Source: an uncultured Clostridia bacterium
GTDB taxonomy: Bacteria; Bacillota; Clostridia; Oscillospirales; CAG-382
NCBI GenBank assembly: GCA_905235695.1
Contig: CAJOMW010000084.1
Location: 1-5,452 of the forward strand
Length of the DNA stretch: 5,452 nt
Reading direction: 5' to 3'
Under the pieces are notes generated by a model. It was not told the origin of the DNA and made no database searches. It worked only from the letters and a program-made list of their open reading frames with translations. Within the stretch, counting starts at the first letter, position 1. Every line of letters starts with the position of its first letter. A program made the position numbers and the translations under genes. Positions 1 through 5,452 of the stretch are shown here, one piece after another.

Positions 1-1
1 C

Positions 2-637
2 GATCAGCTGAGATCCGGCATGAACGTGGATGCGGAGATAATACTCGAAAAATATGAAAACGTACTCGCAGTACCGGTCGATGCGGTGGGAAGAGGAAAC
101 AAAGTAAAGGTCATAAAATTGCCCGAAGGCGATTCGGCAGCGGAAAGCGGCGCAGGCGCCGAGAGCAAAAATGCAAAGAGCTCTGACGGAGAACGTCCCG
201 AAAGAGCAGGCGAAGAGAATCAGAAAGGCGGCTTCGGAGAAGGCGGCGACAGACCGCAGAACTTTGCGGGCGGAGAAAAGCCGGAGGGCTTTGACCCGAG
301 CGCCTTTGCAGAGCGTTCTGAAAGCATGTCGCAAAACGAGTCCGCACCCGGAAGGAGAAGCGGCTATTCTACAGTACCCAAATCCACCGAATACGAAGAG
401 GTGACCGTCGAGACCGGGGCGACGGACGGCGACTACATAGAGATAGTCTCCGGCCTCAGCGAAGGAGACGTTGTGATAATCGAGACCGTAAATGCGGCGT
501 CATCGTTCAGCTGGTACAACATGGGCGGAGGCGGACCTTACGGCGGCGGAGGCGGTAACTTCAGCGGTGGAGGCGGAGCTTACGGCGGAGGCGGCAACTT
601 CAGCGGCGGAGGCGGCAATTTCGGCGGAATGAGATAA
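2..637 (+). CDS. C-terminal part of an ABC-exporter membrane-fusion (adaptor) protein, MacA/YknX-like; 5' end outside window
   Basis: This is the extracytoplasmic adaptor of the exporter encoded by the next two genes. The frame is open from base 2, so the gene starts upstream. The ATG at 20 is an internal methionine in the conserved 'L-x-x-G-M-x-V-x-A-E-I' turn, which is followed by the 'NVLAVPVDAV' strand typical of HlyD/MacA-family proteins. Counting from the first whole codon, residues 1-40 are beta-barrel, about 41-128 are a low-complexity insert rich in Gly, Glu, Ser and Pro, and about 129-165 carry the family's C-terminal pattern (V-E-T-G-A then EIVSGLSEGDVVI). Residues 175-210 form a glycine-rich tail. 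The lipoyl, hairpin and N-terminal anchor regions are not in the window. Assignment to the adaptor family is firm; choosing between MacA- and YknX-like subtypes rests on the neighbours. The substrate is unknown. Confidence 0.9.
   Translation, partial: DQLRSGMNVDAEIILEKYENVLAVPVDAVGRGNKVKVIKLPEGDSAAESGAGAESKNAKSSDGERPERAGEENQKGGFGEGGDRPQNFAGGEKPEGFDPSAFAERSESMSQNESAPGRRSGYSTVPKSTEYEEVTVETGATDGDYIEIVSGLSEGDVVIIETVNAASSFSWYNMGGGGPYGGGGGNFSGGGGAYGGGGNFSGGGGNFGGMR
122..385 (+). other. Low-complexity, probably disordered insert within the adaptor protein
   Basis: About 88 codons encode a stretch dominated by Gly, Glu, Ser, Ala, Arg and Pro, with almost no runs of hydrophobic residues. It lies between the 'AVPVDAVGRGNKVKVI' strands and the 'EEVTVETGA' strand, positions that are nearly adjacent in compact MacA-like proteins. 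It is therefore read as a loop expansion in the membrane-proximal domain. The reading frame stays open with codon use like the rest of the gene, so it is not a frameshift artefact. Confidence 0.7.
524..628 (+). repeat. Glycine-rich tandem repeat coding for the adaptor's C-terminal tail
   Basis: Imperfect repeats of GGCGGAGGCGG-type DNA encode blocks of four or five glycines separated by PY, NFS, AY, NFS and NF. The tail ends in GGMR just before the stop codon. The aromatic residue between glycine blocks recurs in each unit. It is a protein-coding simple repeat, likely flexible, and prone to copy-number change by slippage. Its function is not known; comparable Gly-rich tails occur on adaptor proteins of Gram-positive bacteria. 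Confidence 0.85.
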
Positions 638-642
638 GAGGA
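637..642 (+). promoter_or_regulatory. Ribosome binding site of the ABC ATPase gene
   Basis: AGAGGA begins at the last base of the adaptor stop codon and lies 6 nt before the ATG at 649. It supports that start and tight translational linkage of the two genes. Confidence 0.7.
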
Positions 643-648
643 AAAGCC

Positions 649-1425
649 ATGATAACTCTTAAAGACATATACAAAATATACTACAACGGCGACACCGAAA
701 CGAGGGCGGCGGACGGTATAAATCTTCACATAGACGAGGGAGAATTTGTAGCGATAGTCGGTCAGTCGGGTTCGGGAAAGTCAACTATAATGAACATAAT
801 CGGCTGTCTTGACGTTCCTACGTCCGGCACTTATGAGCTGAACGGCATAGACGTCAGCACCATGGACGACGACGAGCTTGCCGAGATAAGAAACGTAACT
901 CTCGGATTTATCTTTCAGCAATACAATCTTATACAAAAGCTCAGCATCATCGAGAACGTAGAGCTGTCGCTCCTTTACGCCGGATACGGAAGATCAGAGC
1001 GGCGGGAGCGAGCAAGAGAGATGCTGAAAAAGGTCGGGCTTGAGGGAAAAGAGAAGAACTATCCTTCGCAGCTGTCCGGCGGTCAGCAGCAGAGAGTTTC
1101 AATAGCCCGTGCGCTTGCCGGAAATCCGTCGGTAATACTCGCCGACGAGCCTACCGGCGCTCTCGACTCGAGGACGGGGCGTGAGGTGCTTGAATTTCTT
1201 CAAAAGCTCAATGAAGAGGGCAACACAATAGTTCTCATCACGCACGACAACGGCATTGCCGCATCCGCAAAGCGCATAGTGCGCCTTCACGACGGAAAGA
1301 TAGTATACGACGGTCCGGCAGACGCGCCGGGCGCAGTCGTACGGGCAAACGTGTCGTTTGAGGATGATCCTCTTCTGAAAAAGGGAAATGGCGACAGCGC
1401 CTCATCCGGGAACGAGGAGGCATAG
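649..1425 (+). CDS. ABC transporter ATP-binding protein, MacB/LolD/YknY class
   Basis: This is the cytoplasmic ATPase that drives the exporter. All motifs are intact: Walker A GQSGSGKST (residues 38-46), Q-loop FQQYNL (Q90), signature LSGGQQQR (142-149), Walker B VILADEP with catalytic E167, D-loop ALDS (171-174) and H-loop H199. The block after Walker A (MNIIGCLDVPTSG) and the 'ELAEIRN' segment are characteristic of the MacB/LolD subgroup. At 258 residues it is somewhat longer than the usual 220-235. The extra is a tail after about residue 225 ending in a polar, acidic GNGDSASSGNEEA. The start is supported by a Shine-Dalgarno site and by family alignment of the 'I-T-L-K-D-I-Y-K' beginning. 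It lies 11 nt after the adaptor stop and 3 nt before the permease start, so it is almost certainly co-transcribed and works with both. Active-site completeness argues it is functional. Confidence 0.97.
   Translation: MITLKDIYKIYYNGDTETRAADGINLHIDEGEFVAIVGQSGSGKSTIMNIIGCLDVPTSGTYELNGIDVSTMDDDELAEIRNVTLGFIFQQYNLIQKLSIIENVELSLLYAGYGRSERRERAREMLKKVGLEGKEKNYPSQLSGGQQQRVSIARALAGNPSVILADEPTGALDSRTGREVLEFLQKLNEEGNTIVLITHDNGIAASAKRIVRLHDGKIVYDGPADAPGAVVRANVSFEDDPLLKKGNGDSASSGNEEA
1414..1420 (+). promoter_or_regulatory. Ribosome binding site of the permease gene, inside the ATPase coding end
   Basis: GAGGAGG encodes the last Glu-Glu codons of the ATPase and the first base of its final Ala codon. It stands 8 nt before the permease ATG at 1429. 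This strong site decides the permease start and suggests that the two are translated in a coupled, balanced way. Confidence 0.8.
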
Positions 1426-1428
1426 CGC

Positions 1429-2619
1429 ATGGGAATAGGACAATGCTTTATAATGGCAATCAAGAGCATTTCTTCGAGCAAAATGCGCTCGTTCCTCACG
1501 ATGCTCGGCATAATAATCGGCGTTGCGGCGGTCATTCTGATAATGTCGCTCGGAAACGGTATGCAGGTCTACATAAACGATATGTTTGCAGAGCTCGGAA
1601 CGACAACCATAACCGTAACCATCACCGGGCGCGGCTCGACGAGGACGATAAGCGTCGACGAGATGTACGACTTTTACGAGGAGAACAGCGACGTTTACTC
1701 ATATATGAGCCCGGTGGTAAACGTTATGATGGGACAGGTAAGGACGAGCATAGACACGGAAAATTACTCCCCTTCGATAACGGGTGTAAGCGAAGAGTAT
1801 CTGGACGCCAAGAAATACGAGCTTGAAAGCGGCAGAAACATCACCTATATAGACATAAAGGAAAACAGCAAGGTTTGCGTGGCAGGAGCTTTTTACGACT
1901 ATCTGTATGACGGCGGAGCGGTCGGCAATTATCTGAGGATAAACGGCGACAAGTACACCATAATAGGCACCGTCGAAGAACAAGACGACAGAACCGACGA
2001 GAACGGCGCGGACAACTTCGTATACGTCCCCTACTCCACTGCAAGCAGATATCTTGCAAGAAATGCCACAATAAACTCATATACGTTCATAGCAAAGACG
2101 GAGGACGACATTGACAACTGCGTCCAGCTGCTCGAAAACAGGATGTACGAGACTTTTCAGAACACCGATCTCTACACAGTTTTCAGCAACTCGATAATAC
2201 TTGACGTCATGTCCGACATGGTCGGCATAATAGTCAACGTGCTCTCGGGCATTGCGGCGGTATCTCTGGTAGTCGGCGGTATAGGCATTATGAACATAAT
2301 GCTCGTATCCGTCACCGAGAGGACGAGGGAGATAGGCATAAGAAAGGCGCTCGGCGCAAAGGGCAGTCACATAAGAGTGCAGTTTGTAATAGAAGCAGGT
2401 CTCACCAGCGCCATAGGCGGCGTTATCGGAATAATACTCGGAGTGCTTATGGCGGGAGTCGCATCAAGTCTGATAAGCGAAGACTTCACGGCGGTCCCGA
2501 CGGCGCAGGCGATACTTCTCGCATTCGGAATATCCGTCGGAATAGGCGTGCTTTTCGGCTACCTTCCGGCTAACAAAGCGGCAAAGCTCAACCCGATAGA
2601 GGCTCTGAGGCATGAATAA
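1429..2619 (+). CDS. ABC transporter permease, MacB/FtsX family (YknZ-like)
   Basis: This is the membrane subunit of the exporter. Residues about 20-40 form TM1 within the conserved 'RSFLTMLGIIIGVAAV' block. Residues about 45-260 are the extracytoplasmic MacB-type periplasmic core domain, with its early 'LGTTTITV' strand. TM2 spans about 264-294, TM3 about 320-347 and TM4 about 359-380. Between TM2 and TM3 lies the family hallmark ERTREIGIRKALGA (297-310), which couples to the ATPase. The protein ends with the equally typical 'YLPANKAAKLNPIEALRHE' (378-396). The 396-residue length fits stand-alone YknZ-type permeases, as opposed to E. coli MacB, where ATPase and permease are fused. Such permeases act as mechanotransmitters together with an adaptor; this fits the upstream genes. 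A homodimer with two ATPases is expected from the family. The substrate (peptide, antibiotic, toxin or lipid-linked factor) cannot be inferred. Confidence 0.96.
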   Translation: MGIGQCFIMAIKSISSSKMRSFLTMLGIIIGVAAVILIMSLGNGMQVYINDMFAELGTTTITVTITGRGSTRTISVDEMYDFYEENSDVYSYMSPVVNVMMGQVRTSIDTENYSPSITGVSEEYLDAKKYELESGRNITYIDIKENSKVCVAGAFYDYLYDGGAVGNYLRINGDKYTIIGTVEEQDDRTDENGADNFVYVPYSTASRYLARNATINSYTFIAKTEDDIDNCVQLLENRMYETFQNTDLYTVFSNSIILDVMSDMVGIIVNVLSGIAAVSLVVGGIGIMNIMLVSVTERTREIGIRKALGAKGSHIRVQFVIEAGLTSAIGGVIGIILGVLMAGVASSLISEDFTAVPTAQAILLAFGISVGIGVLFGYLPANKAAKLNPIEALRHE

Positions 2620-2641
2620 CCCGAAAAGTCAAATAAACATT

Positions 2642-2670
2642 CCAAAAATATGGGATTTTACCAAAAATAT
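2642..2670 (+). repeat. Pair of 10-bp direct repeats (CCAAAAATAT), 19-bp period
   Basis: CCAAAAATAT occurs at 2642-2651 and again exactly at 2661-2670. Between them ATTTT (2655-2659) can pair weakly with AAAAT on either side, giving two mutually exclusive A/T-only stems. The arrangement would suit a tandem regulator site of nearly two helical turns, but it may be chance in an AT-rich stretch. Confidence 0.4.
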
Positions 2671-2700
2671 CGTTTGCAAAACGCAGAATACATGAATACG

Positions 2701-2706
2701 AAAGGA
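2701..2706 (+). promoter_or_regulatory. Ribosome binding site of the SLH protein gene
   Basis: AAAGGA lies 11 nt before the ATG at 2718, slightly long spacing but acceptable. The start is confirmed by the signal peptide that follows immediately. Confidence 0.6.
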
Positions 2707-2717
2707 ACTGTCGCAGA

Positions 2718-5441
2718 ATGAAAAGATTTACTGTTTTTATATCAGGTCTGCTCGCATTTCTCACATTTGCGTCGCTGTCGGTGTCCGCCATTCACACGGG
2801 GATAGCCGAAAAGAGCGACGACGAAAAGCTGCAGGTCGTGCGCATGCTTGAAATAATGAACGGTGACGAAAACGGAGATCTGCATCTTACGTCACCCGTC
2901 ACCCGAGCAGAGTTTGTCAAAATGGCAATATGCGCCTCGAGCTACAAGGACCAGACCGGAAAGAGCTCGTCGGTCTCAATATTCCCGGACGTTACGAGCG
3001 AGCACTGGGCAGTGGGCTACGTGTCGACGGCGGTTAAAGCCGGGCTTGTATCCGGATACCTCGACGGCACCTTCAAGCCGAACAACCAGGTAAAGCTCGA
3101 GGAGGCGGTCATCATACTCTTAAAGCTTCTCGGATACACAAATGCCGACTTTCAGGGAACCTACCCCGAAGCACAGCTTGACAAATATGCCGAGATAGAC
3201 CTCGATACCGACATAAGCGCAAAGAGAGGCGACGCGCTGACGAGATATGACTGCATGAAGCTCATATACAACGCCCTCTGCACAAAGAATAAGCAGGGGC
3301 AGTACTACTGCACTACTCTCGGCTACATGACCGATTCGGAAGATACCGTTGATTACCTCGCTCTGCTCGAAGACAACATGACGGGACCTTTTATAAACAA
3401 TAACTCAAGCTATCTTTCAAAGATCGGCTTTCCGCTTGACAGCCGCACCGAAATATACCGCGATGGAAAACTGACGGATAAGGAAAACGTGAGCGAGTAC
3501 GACGTTTACTATTACTGTGACAAGCTGAGGACGGTGTGGTTCTACAGCGACAAGGCTTTCGGAAAAATAGATGCGGTTTCGCCAAACCGCGAGACGCCGT
3601 CGACTATCGTGTTCGGTCAGACTGCGTACCGCCTCTCTACTCCCGAAGCCGCAAAGAAGGTCTCCAACATCGGAAGCATCTCAAAAGACGACTACGTAAT
3701 GGTCATGCTCGACAAGAACGGAAACGCCGCAGACGTAGTGCTTGCGGATTCCGAAATGTACAACAGATATAAAGACGAGGACGCAGACCTCCTTACGGAA
3801 GTGAACAAGACGATAAGCGATCCGATAGTCGTAAAAGACCTTTCGGCATACAAGAGCGAGATACCGTTTGACCTTGGCAGTGCAAGCATACTTTACGACA
3901 GCGAGGAAATATCTCCGTCCGACATAGAGATAAACGACGTCCTGTATTACTCGGAGCCGTTCAATACAGTATGGGTATTCAGGGACACCAAGAGCGGAAT
4001 ATGCAGAGCCATATCTCCGAGCAGAGAAGCCCCGAGCGCCGTAACGGTGGGGAACGCAACTTACGTCCTCTCGACCGACGATATCATATACAAGTTTTCA
4101 AATTACGGCACCTTTAAGACCGATATGCTCGTGACGCTGCTTCTCGGCAAGGACGGAAACGCAGTCGACGTTATAGAAGCCGGCACCGATATAATAGGCG
4201 ACGGAGAAGACAAGGTGTCTTACGCAAGCATCGTATCCGACACAATAAAGGGACCGTACATTTCAACCGGCGACGGAGGCGGACTTTCGGAAGTCACCTT
4301 TGATCTCGGCAAGGCGACGATATACAAGAACAATGAAGAAATCGACAGGAGCGGCATAAGAAAATACGACGTATATTACTACTCAAAGCTCCTCGGCACG
4401 GTATGGCTTTACGACGACACGGCTGTCGGAACGATAGAGGCGATAAATCCGTCGCGCGTATCGCCTTCATCCGTCACGGTATCCGGCAAGACGTACGCCG
4501 TGGAAACCGACTCCGCAAGATTTGCCGTCTCAAGCCTCGGCACATACAAGGTGGGCGACAAGGTTACTCTCCTTCTCGGCAAGGACGGGAACGTTGCAGG
4601 AATTGAGAAAATAGGCGTTGCGGATACGACGGTATACGGGCTGCTCATAGGCACCGGCAAGAAGCAGTTTGTCGATTCCGACGGAAAGGCATACACCGCC
4701 GATTATGCGACCGTATACTCCACGAGCGGCGATACGTACACCTACGAGTGCAAGGCTTCTTCCTACTCGACGGGCGACGCTGTAAAGATAAACGTAACCG
4801 AAGACAAGGTGCAGATATCAAAGCTCTCCGGTCCCGGCTCTGCATCCGGTGCGGCAAGCCTCAACAATGCGCTTGAAAAAGGTCTCTTTGCCGCTGACGC
4901 GCAGATAATCGAGTACTTCAACGAAGAGATATACGGCACCGTGCTGCCGTCGAGAATTACCGGAAGAAGCATCGACAAGAGCTATATCAAATACTTCCTT
5001 CTCGACGAAAACGGATACGTAAAGAAGCTCATACTCAACAATTATACGGGCGACCTCGTTGAGTACGGTATACTCACGCAGGTAAACGGCAGCACCTACA
5101 AGTATATAATCGGAGACACAGAACAGACTTATTCATCCGGTCAGAGCAAATTCACCGTAAGGACCGGCGCCGCTTACTTTGCCTTCAGTGCAGGCAGAAT
5201 AAGCAAGATTGGCAATATCGGCGGCGATGTAAGCATATCAATGGTATCCGACGAATACGCCTACACCGACAAGAACAAGTCCTATCCCCTCGACGAAAAC
5301 GTAAAAGTGTTCATATTGAGCGGCGGCGCATATAAGTCGGCAGACTTGTCCGACCTCAAGAAGGGCGACTACACAATGACCGGCTACTATGACAAAGAGG
5401 AGTCGAGCGGAGGACGCATAAGAGTTATCGTTGCCTATTGA
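2718..5441 (+). CDS. Secreted SLH-domain cell-surface protein with tandem ~144-residue repeats
   Basis: A complete 907-residue exported protein. Residues 1-24 are a Sec signal peptide (MKR, hydrophobic core, cleavage likely after SVSA). Residues about 39-190 are three SLH-like segments, the module that binds secondary cell-wall polysaccharide in Gram-positive bacteria. The first keeps TRAE (62-65). The second (89-140) has the canonical FPDV...W97A...GYLDGTF, but KLEE replaces TRAE. The third (about 152-188) is short, with TRYD at 175-178. Residues 212-346, 357-489 and 501-633 are three homologous repeats sharing DVxYY, TVW and P-x-R-x-x-PS. Residues 638-907 are beta-rich and may be two further diverged units. 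No catalytic motif is recognised, and no LPXTG motif or transmembrane anchor is seen, so attachment is presumably by the SLH segments. There are seven cysteines, unusual for an exposed Gram-positive protein and compatible with an anaerobe. The role is probably structural or adhesive, which is inference; the family is not recognised. Confidence 0.9.
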   Translation: MKRFTVFISGLLAFLTFASLSVSAIHTGIAEKSDDEKLQVVRMLEIMNGDENGDLHLTSPVTRAEFVKMAICASSYKDQTGKSSSVSIFPDVTSEHWAVGYVSTAVKAGLVSGYLDGTFKPNNQVKLEEAVIILLKLLGYTNADFQGTYPEAQLDKYAEIDLDTDISAKRGDALTRYDCMKLIYNALCTKNKQGQYYCTTLGYMTDSEDTVDYLALLEDNMTGPFINNNSSYLSKIGFPLDSRTEIYRDGKLTDKENVSEYDVYYYCDKLRTVWFYSDKAFGKIDAVSPNRETPSTIVFGQTAYRLSTPEAAKKVSNIGSISKDDYVMVMLDKNGNAADVVLADSEMYNRYKDEDADLLTEVNKTISDPIVVKDLSAYKSEIPFDLGSASILYDSEEISPSDIEINDVLYYSEPFNTVWVFRDTKSGICRAISPSREAPSAVTVGNATYVLSTDDIIYKFSNYGTFKTDMLVTLLLGKDGNAVDVIEAGTDIIGDGEDKVSYASIVSDTIKGPYISTGDGGGLSEVTFDLGKATIYKNNEEIDRSGIRKYDVYYYSKLLGTVWLYDDTAVGTIEAINPSRVSPSSVTVSGKTYAVETDSARFAVSSLGTYKVGDKVTLLLGKDGNVAGIEKIGVADTTVYGLLIGTGKKQFVDSDGKAYTADYATVYSTSGDTYTYECKASSYSTGDAVKINVTEDKVQISKLSGPGSASGAASLNNALEKGLFAADAQIIEYFNEEIYGTVLPSRITGRSIDKSYIKYFLLDENGYVKKLILNNYTGDLVEYGILTQVNGSTYKYIIGDTEQTYSSGQSKFTVRTGAAYFAFSAGRISKIGNIGGDVSISMVSDEYAYTDKNKSYPLDENVKVFILSGGAYKSADLSDLKKGDYTMTGYYDKEESSGGRIRVIVAY
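2982..3137 (+). other. Canonical SLH module (second of three) in the surface protein
   Basis: Residues 89-140 match the SLH pattern F-x-D-V, then W97-A, then G-Y-x-D-G-T-F with P121, ending in a hydrophobic helix LLKLLGY. The usual TRAE, which contributes to wall-polysaccharide binding, reads KLEE (126-129) here. The flanking segments keep TRAE (first) and TRYD (third), so ligand contacts may be shared unevenly among the three. Confidence 0.85.
3351..3755 (+). repeat. Surface-protein repeat unit 1 (residues 212-346)
   Basis: The unit opens with DYLALLEDNMTGPFI. It has the core YDVYYY (261-266), TVW with W274, P289-N-R and PS (294-295), and closes with a 'DYVMVMLDKNGNAADVV' strand pair. It is the most diverged of the three clear units: PNR replaces PSR, and GQTAY replaces the x-x-T-Y of the others. 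Confidence 0.85.
3786..4184 (+). repeat. Surface-protein repeat unit 2 (residues 357-489)
   Basis: The unit opens with DLLTEVNKTISDPIV. It has the core NDVLYY (406-411), TVW with W419, PSR (434-436) and PS (439-440), and closes with LLLGKDGNAVDVI. Its 48-residue core is identical to unit 3 at 24 positions by hand alignment. A 17-base exact match at 4140-4156 recurs in unit 3. Confidence 0.88.
4218..4616 (+). repeat. Surface-protein repeat unit 3 (residues 501-633)
   Basis: The unit opens with SYASIVSDTIKGPYI. It has the core YDVYYY (550-555), TVW with W563, PSR (578-580) and PS (583-584), and closes with VTLLLGKDGNVAGIEKI. The 17-base match to unit 2 lies at 4572-4588, exactly 432 nt (144 codons) downstream, as expected for descent by tandem duplication. 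Confidence 0.88.
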
Positions 5442-5452
5442 AAAATTGTGCA

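Larger units (their letters stand above)
2620..2717 (+). promoter_or_regulatory. AT-rich intergenic gap before the SLH protein gene; possible promoter region
   Basis: By hand count 34 of 98 bases are G or C, and only 8 of the 40 bases at 2631-2670, well below the flanking genes. This is the only sizeable non-coding gap in the window. A weak -35-like TTGCAA is at 2674-2679, but no good -10 follows at normal spacing, so no exact promoter is called. No GC-rich hairpin plus T-run is present, so read-through from the exporter operon is possible. Confidence 0.35.

Noticed and set aside
20..22. ATG as a possible true start of the adaptor gene
   Set aside because: The frame is open back to base 2 and the preceding residues (DQLRSG) complete the conserved L-x-x-G-M turn of the family. 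The protein would lack most of its domains, and no Shine-Dalgarno site precedes the ATG.
171..404. Open frames in other frames across the adaptor's low-complexity insert, on both strands
   Set aside because: They are Arg/Ser-rich by-products of the GC-rich repeat-like coding sequence; the adaptor frame continues with family motifs on both sides.
524..628. Glycine-codon repeat as a CRISPR array or non-coding satellite
   Set aside because: Units are short and irregular without unique spacers, and they remain in frame through to the adaptor stop codon.
1099..2370. Several open frames of 60-97 codons on the minus strand across the ATPase and permease genes
   Set aside because: They lie fully inside well-identified genes, have no family signature or convincing ribosome binding site, and are rich in Arg, Tyr, His or Cys as expected from reading biased codons backwards.
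2645..2659. AAAAT/ATTTT hairpin as a transcription terminator
   Set aside because: The stem is five A/T pairs only and is not followed by a T-run, so it would not be a stable intrinsic terminator.
2671..2683. CGTTTGCAAAACG near-palindrome as an operator
   Set aside because: Only five pairs match around a short centre with a mismatch; too weak to separate from chance in an AT-rich gap.
2692..2721. Nine-codon mini-ORF (MNTKGTVAE) whose TGA overlaps the SLH gene's ATG
   Set aside because: It has no ribosome binding site of its own, and it spans the SLH gene's Shine-Dalgarno site. An ATGA overlap of this size arises easily by chance, and nothing suggests attenuation.

Overview
The window reads as a piece of an anaerobic Clostridia-type (Bacillota) genome, probably an uncultured gut-type lineage. 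The evidence is a three-domain S-layer homology (SLH) surface protein with a Sec signal peptide, a MacAB/YknXYZ-style exporter split into separate adaptor, ATPase and permease genes, purine-rich Shine-Dalgarno sites, and heavy use of ATA for isoleucine with AGA/AGG for arginine despite a mid-range GC content. Genus-level placement is not possible from the sequence alone. All genes are on the + strand and the window is almost fully coding.

Region 1 (2-2619) is a tight three-gene operon for a tripartite-type ABC exporter. It holds the C-terminal end of a membrane-fusion/adaptor protein (its 5' part lies outside the window), a MacB-class ATPase with all nucleotide-binding motifs intact, and a MacB/FtsX-type permease with four membrane segments. 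The junctions are 11 and 3 nt, and each downstream gene has a Shine-Dalgarno site next to or inside the end of the gene before it, so co-transcription is very likely. The adaptor anchors or extends the complex outside the membrane, the ATPase powers it, and the permease transmits the ATP cycle to the extracytoplasmic side. The substrate cannot be read from the sequence. The adaptor has a long low-complexity insert and a glycine-rich tail.

Region 2 (2620-2717) is a 98-nt AT-rich gap (34 of 98 bases are G or C by hand count). It carries a 10-bp direct repeat with a 19-bp period and the ribosome binding site of the next gene. No convincing terminator is visible.

Region 3 (2718-5441) is one complete 907-residue secreted SLH protein: signal peptide, three SLH-like segments of which only the middle one looks canonical, then three clear tandem repeats of about 144 residues. 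The last 270 residues may be two more, strongly diverged units of the same fold. I do not recognise a named family for this repeat; it is the most interesting item in the window. No RNA genes, CRISPR arrays, insertion sequences or phage signals were seen.
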